Positions 1 through 7,076 of a stretch of 33,264 nt of DNA are shown here, in pieces (the stretch's first letter is position 1; every line of letters begins with the position of its first letter). The notes beneath the pieces were generated by a model. The model saw nothing but the letters and a program-made list of their open reading frames with translations. It was not told where the DNA came from and searched no databases. The DNA lies in IMG/VR virus record IMGVR_UViG_3300047276_000179, positions 1 to 33,264 of that record; one strand, written 5' to 3'. The stretch is from a virus. The translations under genes were made by a program, and so were the position numbers.

Positions 1-847
1 CAGATCCTGCAGTGATAGTGACAAGTTCTCCATATCGAACTCCATGGAGTAGGCGCTGTAATCCGTCGAAGGGGTAGTCATGATCTGATGGTGGTGATGG
101 TGTAGTAACAAGATCTAAGAGGGTTTTTCCGTCAACGATCCCATCTGGACGGTAAGGTTTCGCGTCCCAAATAGCGCGACGAATCGCTTCAGTGTCATTG
201 GCAGAGAGGGCGTCTGACGCATCTTTGTAATCGCCTTGGAGCGATGCGATCTTGCACTTGCCAGGTGGTAGGACCCCTGCTGCCTCCTCCGACGCCTTAC
301 GGCCTGCCTCGTCATTGTCGAAGAACAAGACAATCTCCTCATAGCCCTGGAGCCAGGGGAGAGCCCGTTGAACCGACTTTCTGGCCGCTGCGGCACCGCT
401 AGGTAGAGAAACCATCGGCCACCCCGGCATAGCCTCACTACATGAAGCTGCATCGAGTTCCCCTTCAGTGATAACGACTCGTTTTCCAGTGGCGGGAAAC
501 AAATGTTGTCCAAAGAGTGTGCCAGGGGTTTCTCCTTCATAACTGAAGATCTTGTTCTTAGTCTTTACCTTGCAGCCCCTAAGGACTCCAGCATCGTCAA
601 AATAATGGAAGCGTAAAACGTCTCCGTCTGTGTAGATCTTGTATTGTTGGCAGACCTTTTCTGAGACTCCTCGTTTGTTGAGGCGCTGCGCTGATCCTTT
701 GAGGGATACATTGGTGGACATATTATGAGTGTGAATGTCGCCGTCGCCATGCGTGTATGCATTGCACGAAAAGCAGAAAGTATGGCCATCCGTGTACAAA
801 CTATTTGCATCGGATGACCCACAGGTTTCACACGGTAAGTGCCTCAC
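1..847 (-). CDS. DNA primase-helicase (T7 gp4-like), C-terminus beyond window
   Basis: Replicative primase-helicase that makes RNA primers and unwinds DNA at the phage fork. The frame opens with GTG at 847 and stays open to base 1. Residues 6-28 form a CxxC...CxxC zinc finger (C6, C9, C25, C28) of the T7 gp4 primase type. A TOPRIM domain follows with the acidic signature VVITEGELDAA and the metal-binding DND of IVLFFDNDEAG. The visible end, GELVTITAGS, is the lead-in to the helicase Walker A loop, so the RecA-like helicase domain lies outside. I chose GTG because the zinc finger begins five codons later and no upstream ATG is evident. It overlaps the preceding small gene by 20 bases, consistent with coupled translation downstream of SSB and endonuclease. 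Identity is secure; the exact start is less so. Confidence 0.93.
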   Translation of the reverse strand, partial: MRHLPCETCGSSDANSLYTDGHTFCFSCNAYTHGDGDIHTHNMSTNVSLKGSAQRLNKRGVSEKVCQQYKIYTDGDVLRFHYFDDAGVLRGCKVKTKNKIFSYEGETPGTLFGQHLFPATGKRVVITEGELDAASCSEAMPGWPMVSLPSGAAAARKSVQRALPWLQGYEEIVLFFDNDEAGRKASEEAAGVLPPGKCKIASLQGDYKDASDALSANDTEAIRRAIWDAKPYRPDGIVDGKTLLDLVTTPSPPSDHDYPFDGLQRLLHGVRYGELVTITAGS

Positions 848-1037
848 GAACTCGCTTTCGCACTGCTGCGTAGGTTCGTGCTTGTTCATCGTGATACTCA
901 AACCAGGAGTCGAGTGCTCGGTAAAAACCTTGAATCAGGTTGTCGGTCGTCTCGGGATCATCCGACTGAACATCGGCAAGGAAATCGCTAAACTGTTCAG
1001 CGTAGTAATCAGCTGTTCCGTACTTATAGGTGGACAT
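828..1037 (-). CDS. small hypothetical protein between endonuclease I and primase
   Basis: A 69-aa acidic protein of unknown function. It starts MSTYKYGTADYYAEQF. The ATG at 1037 overlaps the TAA of the endonuclease gene as TAATG, the same junction used at RNAP/SSB and SSB/endonuclease, so I prefer it to the ATG at 1079, 42 bases upstream. The protein contains aromatic and acidic stretches (DSWFEYHDEQAR) and a basic C-terminal helix. No domain is recognised. Its place inside the replication operon suggests a replication or nucleotide-metabolism accessory role, but that is inference only. Confidence 0.7.
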   Translation of the reverse strand: MSTYKYGTADYYAEQFSDFLADVQSDDPETTDNLIQGFYRALDSWFEYHDEQARTYAAVRKRVREALTV

Positions 1038-1390
1038 TACGTAAGCCAGTCGATTGGGATGGAATGAAATGAACACCATGGGAACCCGTTCTTTTCGGCC
1101 CATGATGCGTAGGTTGTCTTTGATCCTTTATAGATCTTGTTATAGGGCGACTGGAAGACAAATCGAATATCGAGATCGGGATTCGCTTTCTTTACTGCTT
1201 TCATCTTGCGCCGGTCCTCTTCTGTTAGGTGTCCCTTGGTTTCAAGGTAGATACCTGATGGTAGAAGAAAATCCGGCGTGTAATTACACTGCAGTATGTA
1301 TGGGACCTTTGTTGATTCGTATTCGTATTTGACGCCAAGATTGGAGAGAAGATCAGCAACCTTCTCCTCCAGCCCTGAGCGGAAAGCCAT
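1037..1390 (-). CDS. Endonuclease I, Holliday-junction resolvase (T7 gp3-like)
   Basis: Structure-selective endonuclease that resolves branched DNA during replication and packaging; in T7 gp3 it also helps break down host DNA. At 117 aa it is shorter than T7 gp3 (149 aa). It retains the core: FRSGLEEKV carries the N-terminal glutamate, and YTPDFLLPSGIYLETKGH carries the D...ExK catalytic residues of the T7 enzyme. The later segment LDIRFVFQSPYNKIYKGSKTTY also follows T7 gp3 closely. The basic C-terminal tail of T7 gp3 is missing. The start ATG overlaps the SSB stop (TAATG) and the stop overlaps the next ATG in the same way. Confidence 0.94.
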   Translation of the reverse strand: MAFRSGLEEKVADLLSNLGVKYEYESTKVPYILQCNYTPDFLLPSGIYLETKGHLTEEDRRKMKAVKKANPDLDIRFVFQSPYNKIYKGSKTTYASWAEKNGFPWCSFHSIPIDWLT

Positions 1391-1968
1391 TAGAAGTCTT
1401 CTACGTCCTCATCGGATTCAGGTTCAGCCACTTGCGACACATTGGGTTCACCAATCTTGAAACCCTTAGTTTGTCCAAAGAGCGCAGCCACTTCGGTTTC
1501 ATCTAGATCCCCGGCGTCCACACCAGCTGCTGATGCAACAGCAACGACCTGGATACCAACGAGCTTAAGTGTGGTTCCGTAGGTGACACCATCACGGAGG
1601 ATATAGGGCTTCTGCTTAAAAGCAAGCTTAACCTTTGAGCCACTGTAGAGGGGAGTGCCTGTGTCAGTAATAGGTGTTCCCTCAGTATCCACCACGGGCG
1701 GCTTGTTCTCTTCATTCCAGCTGAACTTGACTTTGTATTTACCTTCAGAGACCTCCTCCCAAGGCTCTGGCTTTAGTGTCGAGCGCTTTGGATTCTTGAG
1801 CTTTGACTCAGCCCACTTAATCGACTCGGCGCGATCTTCTTCTAGTTTGTTGACAAGATCGCTGTCTACCACTGCGGACAACGAGTAGCCAAACTTGCTT
1901 GGTTTCAGTACAGCCTGATAGCCCTCAAGGACAACAGGTTGTTGGGTAACGTGAATTGCTTGTGCCAT
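1390..1968 (-). CDS. Single-stranded DNA-binding protein (T7 gp2.5-like)
   Basis: Coats single-stranded DNA at the fork and recruits the polymerase and primase-helicase. The 192-aa product starts MAQAIHVTQ at an ATG overlapping the RNAP stop codon (TAATG). A second ATG six bases upstream is possible but would overlap the polymerase gene more. The OB-fold region is followed by a very acidic C-terminus ending ESDEDVEDF. An acidic tail with a terminal phenylalanine is the hallmark of gp2.5 proteins and mediates contacts with polymerase and helicase. Assignment rests on this tail, on length (T7 gp2.5 is 232 aa) and on position between RNAP and endonuclease I. Confidence 0.88.
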   Translation of the reverse strand: MAQAIHVTQQPVVLEGYQAVLKPSKFGYSLSAVVDSDLVNKLEEDRAESIKWAESKLKNPKRSTLKPEPWEEVSEGKYKVKFSWNEENKPPVVDTEGTPITDTGTPLYSGSKVKLAFKQKPYILRDGVTYGTTLKLVGIQVVAVASAAGVDAGDLDETEVAALFGQTKGFKIGEPNVSQVAEPESDEDVEDF

Positions 1969-4307
1969 TAACAAAAGAAATAGGTGGATTCAATCACGGA
2001 TTCTGGTTCCAGATCTCCGATGATCGGCGGTTCAGACTCTGCTCCAATTTGCTGAGCAAAGTCCTTGAGGTAATCGTGTTCTGCAAATAGGTGCATGTAT
2101 GTCTCGCGTACCATTGTGGACAGGTAAGACATATCAGTTGCCCGACACAGAACTGAATCGTGGATCAATGCAATAGGTGCATCAAACCGTAGGGTGGTCA
2201 AATGTAACAAGCTTGCATCTAGGCTGTGAATAAGATTTGGGCTAGTTGCATTCTTGTGGTGGTTGATGTCAACCTCATCCGTATCTCCGGTTGCTACCGA
2301 CATACGGCATTCGCCCAGAAGTTGCAAGGTGATTCGTTCAACTTGCTTCTTCATGAGTTTTTGATGGACGACAAACCCTGATGGGGTTGTCCAAGTCAGG
2401 TGGTCAGCGCCACGCTTAATGGCGTTAGCGACCTCATTTTCGATCCAACGCATCACTTTCATGGGGCCGGGAACAATACGCTCCATCGCCCCACGTACAG
2501 CTGTCACAACCTGGGTCAACTCATCCTTGTCAATCTCTATACCCGCCTCAGTGAATGCATCCCGAATGTAACCACGATTGCTGAACGGCTTTGCATTGTA
2601 AGGAACAGTCATGACGACCCGTTTGGTCTTCTTTCTGTCCATGTGTTCTTGTAGCCGTTCTGGGCAATTGGGTCGAGCTGCTTCAGCTACAACCTTGTAT
2701 GCATCCTGGGGCTTATCACTAGGTAAGACATTGACCAGCTTCGCTGTACTCTTGTCTCGTGCCAATCCTGCCAGGATCTGGAGTCCTGAACAGGTTGCAT
2801 CGGTTGCGACCATTAAGCCTGTGAACTGTCGATCAGCTGCGATCACGCAATGATAGAACTCATCGCAGGCACTTAAGAATTGCCACGGCTCTTCAGCTGC
2901 TTCCCATTCAGGTAATGATCCGATTGGGTCGGTAGCAACTTGCGTGATGAGTGTGAGGTTGTTCTCTGTCCACTCAAGACGCTCAGCCATCGTAGCTTTA
3001 TCTAGGCCGTAGCAAGTGGCTACCTGAAAGGCAAGCCAATCTTCTGCTTCAGGAGTCATGTACGACTCATCAGCAAAGCGTAAAAGTGATTTCCCAAAAT
3101 CCGTATCCTGAGGAGTCAGGAATGCAGGAATCGGGTAAGCTCTTCCACGGTAGTCAAATGACCACGGCAAAAAGAAACGGTCAACGTCCTTGAAACGTTG
3201 AACCGCTTCCATGGTCATCCGAGTGCGACAAGAGCGTTTGAACTCTTGTGCATTGCGATTCATCACCTCTGCTGCTCGTCTCCGATAGTCCTTACGACTT
3301 TCGTAGTTTGTGTCGATGTCAGCAGGTTTAGCAGGCAGATCGTGATGAACGATAGGTAGGAATTTACCGACTGAGCGTTCCAGTCTGATTAGCTCCTCAG
3401 CTACGCCCACAATGAAGGGGTTTAGCTTGAAGGCGACCTTCTGAATTTTGTTCAGGAAGGAGAGCGGTATTTCCCCCTGTATACATGACGGATCGCCTCG
3501 TCGAACCAAGTCATGGCCTCGCATTACCTCATTGAGCAGGTAGCCACCAGGCCGGTCGTTCGTCCAATCATTGGGCTCAATCAGCATCGGCCATGCCAGC
3601 GGAGCGAAGAGCTCTGAGTCCTTGATTACTTGCTCCTTGATCTCAAGGAACTCTGGTGTTGGCACGATGTAATTGACTCGCTTGCGGCCCTCTTGTTTCA
3701 TCAGCCGCGTGAACCAATTGCTGCTGCTGATAATGCAATCCAATAGCCAGCCACCCAGCTTTACGCGATTGGCACGACCCCAGGTCTCCCATGGTTTGAC
3801 TTCGTACCGATTCATCAAGGTACGAATGATCACCAGTTTCTGGTGTGTGCCACAGGATCGGTGCCAGTAGTTCTTCTTCAGGGTCTCCAGTAGACCTGGC
3901 GCTTCACGTTCGTAGTGGCGCATCTGACATTCCGCTTCGACGGCTGAACCGATCGCATCACACACTTCGGTGACCTGATCGCTGCCTTCCTTGACGCTGA
4001 ACACCTTGTCAAAGGTGATCTTCAAGGCAATCGCAGCCGCTGCTAGGGGTTCGACATCAGCTAGGTACTGCCGGATTTCCTTGAACGAGGCCCCGACCTT
4101 GCCCTCATGAATCCGATTGGTTGTGTCTTCAATCCGTGACACAAGCTTCGGAAGCAGGGCATCAATGGAGGCCACTCCGTAAACCGTAGCCGATGCGTAG
4201 CTCTGCTGCTCCAGCTTTTGTGTGTTTTCTTTAAGCCGCTTCAGGCCTTGCCTGATCTGTTCGCGCTCAAGCTCGACTTGTTTTTCGATCTGGGCAGGCG
4301 TTGGCAT
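1968..4307 (-). CDS. Phage single-subunit RNA polymerase (T7 gp1-like)
   Basis: DNA-directed RNA polymerase that transcribes the phage genes from phage-specific promoters. At 779 aa it is about 100 aa shorter than T7 RNAP, mainly in the N-terminal domain. Motif A is ATDATCSGLQILAGL near residue 500, with a catalytic aspartate. Motif B is KRVVMTVPYNAKPF near 566, with the catalytic lysine and the sugar-selecting tyrosine. Motif C is LIHDSVL near 716, with the second catalytic aspartate. The C-terminus YFFC resembles the aromatic FAFA foot of T7 RNAP. No good Shine-Dalgarno precedes the ATG. A strong terminator upstream isolates the gene from the integrase operon, and a degenerate copy of the proposed phage promoter lies between them. 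The gene contains one copy of a 24-bp repeat and a full promoter-like motif near its 3' end. Confidence 0.97.
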   Translation of the reverse strand: MPTPAQIEKQVELEREQIRQGLKRLKENTQKLEQQSYASATVYGVASIDALLPKLVSRIEDTTNRIHEGKVGASFKEIRQYLADVEPLAAAAIALKITFDKVFSVKEGSDQVTEVCDAIGSAVEAECQMRHYEREAPGLLETLKKNYWHRSCGTHQKLVIIRTLMNRYEVKPWETWGRANRVKLGGWLLDCIISSSNWFTRLMKQEGRKRVNYIVPTPEFLEIKEQVIKDSELFAPLAWPMLIEPNDWTNDRPGGYLLNEVMRGHDLVRRGDPSCIQGEIPLSFLNKIQKVAFKLNPFIVGVAEELIRLERSVGKFLPIVHHDLPAKPADIDTNYESRKDYRRRAAEVMNRNAQEFKRSCRTRMTMEAVQRFKDVDRFFLPWSFDYRGRAYPIPAFLTPQDTDFGKSLLRFADESYMTPEAEDWLAFQVATCYGLDKATMAERLEWTENNLTLITQVATDPIGSLPEWEAAEEPWQFLSACDEFYHCVIAADRQFTGLMVATDATCSGLQILAGLARDKSTAKLVNVLPSDKPQDAYKVVAEAARPNCPERLQEHMDRKKTKRVVMTVPYNAKPFSNRGYIRDAFTEAGIEIDKDELTQVVTAVRGAMERIVPGPMKVMRWIENEVANAIKRGADHLTWTTPSGFVVHQKLMKKQVERITLQLLGECRMSVATGDTDEVDINHHKNATSPNLIHSLDASLLHLTTLRFDAPIALIHDSVLCRATDMSYLSTMVRETYMHLFAEHDYLKDFAQQIGAESEPPIIGDLEPESVIESTYFFC
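2109..2122 (-). promoter_or_regulatory. Putative phage promoter motif, upstream of SSB operon
   Basis: Minus-strand TGTCCACAATGGTA, an exact match to the repeated TGTCCACNNNGGTW motif, preceded by TTACC. It lies inside the 3' end of the RNAP gene, about 140 bases before the SSB start. A promoter here would drive SSB, endonuclease and primase-helicase. The same bases encode part of RNAP (STMV). Confidence 0.55.
3472..3495 (+). repeat. 24-bp direct repeat, copy 1 (inside RNAP gene)
   Basis: A 24-base sequence with core GTATACATGACGG is identical to bases 10914-10937. The match ends sharply on both sides. Here it codes for part of the polymerase (around DPSCIQGE), so this copy looks like the source. 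Confidence 0.9.
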
Positions 4308-4364
4308 AGGCGATGAGTGTGAAGAATTGAGACAAGACTGTTACTAGATTCAGCGTCTTGGTGA

Positions 4365-4378
4365 TACGGATATGGACA
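4365..4378 (-). promoter_or_regulatory. Degenerate promoter-like motif upstream of RNAP
   Basis: Minus-strand TGTCCATATCCGTA preceded by CTACC. It differs from TGTCCACNNNGGTW at two fixed positions but shares the ACCTGTCCA left half with the copies at 2109, 15246 and 25056. It lies 58 bases before the RNAP ATG and after the terminator, where an RNAP promoter would be expected. It could instead be a relic or chance match. Confidence 0.35.
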
Positions 4379-4390
4379 GGTAGATGCTGC

Positions 4391-4415
4391 AATAAAAATG
4401 GGGGATCTCTCCCCC
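4391..4415 (-). terminator. Rho-independent terminator after integrase/attP
   Basis: On the minus strand a perfect 6-bp GGGGGA/TCCCCC stem closes a GAGA (GNRA) tetraloop and is followed by ATTTTTATT. It ends the MarR-integrase transcript about 85 bases before the RNAP start, so the polymerase needs read-through or its own promoter. Confidence 0.85.
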
Positions 4416-4448
4416 ACGTATACGTTTAATGAACAGGACTTGAACTCA

Positions 4449-4489
4449 GATTTTGAGTCGAGTCCGTCTACCAATTCCGGCACGCTCCC
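4449..4489 (-). other. Putative attP core: 5' half of a tRNA-Leu(CAA) gene
   Basis: These 41 minus-strand bases fold as the 5' half of a leucine tRNA. They comprise acceptor strand GGGAGCG, linker TG, D-stem CCG/CGG around loop GAATTGGTAGA, anticodon-stem strand CTCGA, loop CTCAAAA (anticodon CAA) and the first two bases of the 3' strand. The tRNA pattern then breaks: no paired anticodon strand, variable arm or acceptor 3' strand follows. It is therefore not a functional tRNA. A roughly 42-bp match to a host tRNA-Leu just downstream of the integrase gene is the described attP arrangement in the Prochlorococcus podovirus P-SSP7. The position, 80 bases after the integrase stop, is the same here. 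Confidence 0.75.
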
Positions 4490-4503
4490 AAGGGATTCCA
4501 ACA

Positions 4504-4521
4504 ATTCTCAGTCTTGAGAAT
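4504..4521 (-). other. 7-bp inverted repeat beside attP
   Basis: ATTCTCA and TGAGAAT form a perfect stem around a 4-base loop, between the integrase stop and the tRNA-Leu half-gene. No T-run follows, so a terminator is unlikely. It may be an accessory binding site of the recombination site, or a processing hairpin. Confidence 0.45.
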
Positions 4522-4571
4522 AGCCCTCGGAATCATGGTAGCAGGGGAAATGGCAGCTGCTCTAGACGGAC

Positions 4572-5510
4572 CTAGATAGCGTTCGCGCAGTTGACAACAG
4601 CCGCTTGTGTGTTATGGATGTAGCGCTCGGTGGTCTTCACATTGCTGTGTCCCATCGTTTGCTTCACGTGCATAACGGATGTACCGGCTGCGATTTGCCA
4701 CGTGCCGTAGCTGTGACGCAAGGTGTGGAAGACATGACCTCGGGTGATGGTCGGGTCTTCGTACATCAAGAACTCACGCACTCGGTTGAAGTCACGTGAG
4801 ACTTTCTGGCGGTTGTACCAGTAGTCACCAAACACCAGATCATTGGGACGGGCACCATCCAAAAGGCGGTGAACCATTGGCATCAGACGGTCGTTGAGAC
4901 CGACTTGTCTGTAGTTACCAGTTTTGGTGCGTGTTTCAGGGGTACCACCCACATGAATCTGTGGTTGTTCCAGCCTGAAATCAAAGTCCCAAGCCCTTAG
5001 CTTTCTCAGTTCTCCTTGCCTGAGTCCAGTGTAGGCAGCAAACAAAACTAAATCAGCTAACTCATCGCGTCCATGATCTCTAGCGATCTGGCAGTAATGA
5101 TCGACCTGTTGTTGTGTATACCATTCTGTGCGTCCTTCCGGTGTACTGTACCGAAGGATGACAGGCATCGTGTCAACAAGGTGATGTCTCAATAAGCACT
5201 TGAATGTCGTGCTGATTGTCGACAAGAACTTGTTAGCACTGTTCTCTGACCACTCAAGATCATCTTTGATGTCTTCAGTGATGTCTTTGATCATCTTGGT
5301 ATCCATGAACTTGAGAGGGACTGCCTCTCCGTCCATGTGTTCCTTGAGCTGTCGATGGTGCCTGCGCACATTGTCAGCTTGTGTGCTGCCTTCTCGTTTG
5401 AGGGACCACACGGGATGATTGTGACAAGCAAACTCAAAGGCTTGATCAAAGTTCTTGATCGTTGCCTTGACTGGTTTCCTGTCCAGATAACTCTGGAGCT
5501 TGGTCGCCAT
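4572..5510 (-). CDS. int: Tyrosine-family site-specific integrase
   Basis: Catalyses recombination between phage attP and host attB. The 312-aa protein has an N-terminal SAM-like DNA-binding region and a C-terminal catalytic domain with the full active-site set: R164 (TGLRQGEL), K196, H262 and R265 (HTLRHS), H288 (MGHSN) and nucleophile Y297 (TERYIH). I chose the ATG at 5510 because GAGGAG lies about 8 bases upstream. An in-frame TTG at 5525 is the alternative. It overlaps the MarR-like gene by 65 bases, so the two are co-transcribed. The tRNA-Leu half-gene lies just downstream. The gene appears intact, so integration is plausible, although lysogeny is not proven for this phage group. Confidence 0.96.
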   Translation of the reverse strand: MATKLQSYLDRKPVKATIKNFDQAFEFACHNHPVWSLKREGSTQADNVRRHHRQLKEHMDGEAVPLKFMDTKMIKDITEDIKDDLEWSENSANKFLSTISTTFKCLLRHHLVDTMPVILRYSTPEGRTEWYTQQQVDHYCQIARDHGRDELADLVLFAAYTGLRQGELRKLRAWDFDFRLEQPQIHVGGTPETRTKTGNYRQVGLNDRLMPMVHRLLDGARPNDLVFGDYWYNRQKVSRDFNRVREFLMYEDPTITRGHVFHTLRHSYGTWQIAAGTSVMHVKQTMGHSNVKTTERYIHNTQAAVVNCANAI

Positions 5511-5856
5511 AGAGAATCTCCTCAATCTGTTGGATCAGGGCCTTGCCTTTAGGCGTGAGCCGTAGCTGTTGTCTTCGTTTATTCGATGGGTCTTGCTCCT
5601 TGATGATGAGATCAAGCCCTGGCTTATTAACCCAGGACTGATCCGTGAGCTTGTCTGTGCACCTACTGCCAGCAGCGGTGGTGAGATTGAGTTCTTCCTC
5701 CACCGCTTGCTTGTGGCAGTTGTCGTGAGCGGCTACATAGAAAAATGTGGCCAGCACCTGGGCAGGTACCTCACGATCAAGCAGACGCAACAGGTTCATC
5801 ATCCGCTGGACCCGCTCCATCTGGGGATTGGTAACCGTTCGACGAAGTGGGTCCAT
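5446..5856 (-). CDS. MarR-like winged-helix transcriptional regulator
   Basis: A 136-aa DNA-binding protein. Helices around residues 20-45 (dimerisation region) are followed by a helix-turn-helix in HKQAVEEELNLTTAAGSRCTDKL and a beta-wing ending DPSNKRRQQLRLTPKGKAL. The D..NKRR..LxLTPKG signature is typical of MarR proteins. It is co-transcribed with, and overlaps, the integrase gene. It therefore probably controls the integration module or early genes, by inference from position. The start ATG has no strong Shine-Dalgarno, and ATG codons inside the first 20 residues are alternatives. A copy of the promoter-like motif lies 37 bases upstream. Confidence 0.82.
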   Translation of the reverse strand: MDPLRRTVTNPQMERVQRMMNLLRLLDREVPAQVLATFFYVAAHDNCHKQAVEEELNLTTAAGSRCTDKLTDQSWVNKPGLDLIIKEQDPSNKRRQQLRLTPKGKALIQQIEEILYGDQAPELSGQETSQGNDQEL

Positions 5857-5892
5857 TGGTCCGTGGTGAGCAGTCCCACTCTAGTCTAAGCC

Positions 5893-5906
5893 TACCGATG
5901 TGGACA
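5893..5906 (-). promoter_or_regulatory. Putative phage promoter motif, upstream of MarR-integrase
   Basis: Minus-strand TGTCCACATCGGTA, an exact match to TGTCCACNNNGGTW. It lies in the 105-base gap between the early gene ending at 5962 and the MarR-like gene, 37 bases before the MarR ATG. TTGTCCACA here is also one base from a bacterial DnaA box, an alternative reading. Confidence 0.55.
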
Positions 5907-5961
5907 AGTACATCCGTGAATGATTCCTTATCCATCCCTAGGTAGAAATTTCGGAAGCTGA

Positions 5962-6111
5962 TCAATTGCAAAGCTGTGAAGCGTCTACAAGTACAAGCGT
6001 ATCATCCAAGAGCTGTTCTTGGGCTAATTGTAGCAATTCAGTTTTATGCGGATGTTGCATAACTTCCTCGATCAGCTGCGAAAGACGGCGGTTAAATGTC
6101 TGCTCAGTCAT
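5962..6111 (-). CDS. Small hypothetical early protein (49 aa)
   Basis: MTEQTFNRRLSQLIEEV begins a 49-aa predicted helical protein of unknown function. The ATG at 6111 overlaps the end of the 105-aa gene by 8 bases, which supports it as part of the early operon. It is the last early gene before the MarR-integrase module. No domain is recognised. Confidence 0.62.
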   Translation of the reverse strand: MTEQTFNRRLSQLIEEVMQHPHKTELLQLAQEQLLDDTLVLVDASQLCN

Positions 6112-6421
6112 CAATAATGTCGGCTGGAGTGATGTGATGGATAGACTCGTGATCTACAACGGTGAACTCGATATCAGGTGTATGCAGGAGTTGATTAACC
6201 TTGTTCTGGGCTGCGCTTTGCTTGGAGTAGACATGTTCTTTGACCTTCTTGGTCTGCATGTCCGTGACCCGGATTACGCAACACACAGAGCTGGGTAGCT
6301 CCCACCCGGCAACCTTCCAAGACATGACCTCCTCAAATGTATGGGGAATGAAGTCGTTGTCATCAGCTTGGTAGTACTCTTGCCAGTTATTTGGGAAGTA
6401 ATCTTTACGTTTACCACTCAT
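6104..6421 (-). CDS. Hypothetical early protein (105 aa)
   Basis: A 105-aa soluble protein, MSGKRKDYFPNNWQEYYQ at the start, with a basic first few residues and an acidic remainder (ending TPADIIDD). The region VCCVIRVTDMQTKKVKEHVYSK looks like a pair of beta-strands with a basic turn. No family is recognised. It overlaps the upstream 47-aa gene by 11 bases and the downstream 49-aa gene by 8 bases, so it sits in a tightly coupled operon. Confidence 0.72.
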   Translation of the reverse strand: MSGKRKDYFPNNWQEYYQADDNDFIPHTFEEVMSWKVAGWELPSSVCCVIRVTDMQTKKVKEHVYSKQSAAQNKVNQLLHTPDIEFTVVDHESIHHITPADIIDD

Positions 6422-6554
6422 CGTTTAGCTTTACGTTTATAAGGGTTGCTCGTTCTTCTCTGGACAACTCAAGGGCAGACCAGGCTGCGTGCTCTGAGTC
6501 GGGTGCAAGGATGTACCAAACACCTGTAGACAATGTGACCTGATATGTTTGCAT
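6411..6554 (-). CDS. Small hypothetical early protein (47 aa)
   Basis: MQTYQVTLSTGVWYILAPD starts a 47-aa protein predicted as a short beta-strand pair followed by a helix (EHAAWSALELSREE) and a final strand ending KLNDEW. From memory, this short strand-helix-strand pattern resembles small uncharacterised cyanophage proteins; that cannot be checked here. It overlaps the next gene by 11 bases. Function unknown. Confidence 0.6.
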   Translation of the reverse strand: MQTYQVTLSTGVWYILAPDSEHAAWSALELSREERATLINVKLNDEW

Positions 6555-6589
6555 ACGCCTTCGCGATGAGTGTGAAACGAGTTATGTAG

Positions 6590-6760
6590 TCAGTCCTTCA
6601 AACAAAGGAACTTGGCTACCCTTCCCAATTGAGTGGTGAGATACTCAACCTGCTCAGTTGTGTAGTAACCAGCTGTTGCTTGTGTGCGTACACCTTGAGC
6701 AACAAAGTCAACCAACTCAAGACGCAGCTTGCGTTGTTCATCAGTCAGTGCTTTAGCCAT
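6590..6760 (-). CDS. Small hypothetical early protein (56 aa)
   Basis: MAKALTDEQRKLRLELVDF opens a 56-aa, mostly helical protein. The ATG overlaps the stop of the preceding gene as TAATG, which strongly supports it. It contains two predicted amphipathic helices separated by QGVRTQATAGYY, a layout compatible with a small DNA- or protein-binding adaptor. There is no recognisable family. Confidence 0.66.
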   Translation of the reverse strand: MAKALTDEQRKLRLELVDFVAQGVRTQATAGYYTTEQVEYLTTQLGRVAKFLCLKD

Positions 6761-6963
6761 TAAATACCTTCGTTAAGTGCAGTGGAACTGAAGTCATCAA
6801 GGAAGTCATTCACTTGTGACCATTCATCCTCATTGAGGATCTTGCGCGAGTCTTCACATACCAGCGCATACTTAAGCGCCTTCATGATGGGCCTGAATTC
6901 ATCAGGGTACACATCAACTTTGATTGCCACGTCGTGGATACCAGCTTCTGCTTTGTAGGTCAT
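6760..6963 (-). CDS. Hypothetical early protein (67 aa)
   Basis: MTYKAEAGIHDVAIKVDVYPDEF begins a 67-aa acidic protein. A strand region is followed by helices (PIMKALKYALVCEDSRKIL and DEWSQVNDFLDDF). The ATG at 6963 forms a TGATG junction with the upstream membrane peptide. A GTG one codon upstream is less likely. Function unknown; its acidity matches its early-gene neighbours. Confidence 0.68.
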   Translation of the reverse strand: MTYKAEAGIHDVAIKVDVYPDEFRPIMKALKYALVCEDSRKILNEDEWSQVNDFLDDFSSTALNEGI

Positions 6964-7076
6964 CACTTATTGATAGGGTTGCGAACAGTGCTGTACACAA
7001 ACACAGGTACAACACTAAAGATGCCGATCATGCCAATCACAGAAAGGATGATCTGTTGCTCAGTCCAAATAGTCAT
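6963..7076 (-). CDS. Predicted single-span membrane peptide (37 aa)
   Basis: MTIWTEQQIILSVIGMIGIF opens a 37-aa peptide whose centre (about residues 8-27) is one hydrophobic transmembrane helix, followed by a short basic end VRNPINK. The ATG overlaps the TGA of the ArdA-like gene and the TGA overlaps the next ATG (TGATG at both junctions). These overlaps argue that it is real despite its size. An early phage membrane peptide could block superinfection or act on host membrane proteins; that is inference. Confidence 0.6.
   Translation of the reverse strand: MTIWTEQQIILSVIGMIGIFSVVPVFVYSTVRNPINK

Noticed and set aside
115-831. Two minus-strand frames of 141 and 88 aa (115-540, 565-831)
   Set aside because: Both are in the wrong frame of the primase-helicase gene, whose own frame shows the zinc finger and TOPRIM motifs.
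4425-4490. A complete tRNA-Leu gene
   Set aside because: The 5' half folds properly, but the anticodon 3' strand, variable arm and acceptor 3' strand are absent, so it is kept only as an attachment-site candidate.
5777-5935. 52-64-aa minus-strand frame ahead of the MarR-like gene
   Set aside because: Half of it overlaps the MarR gene in another frame, the start lacks a ribosome-binding site, and the promoter-like motif lies inside it.
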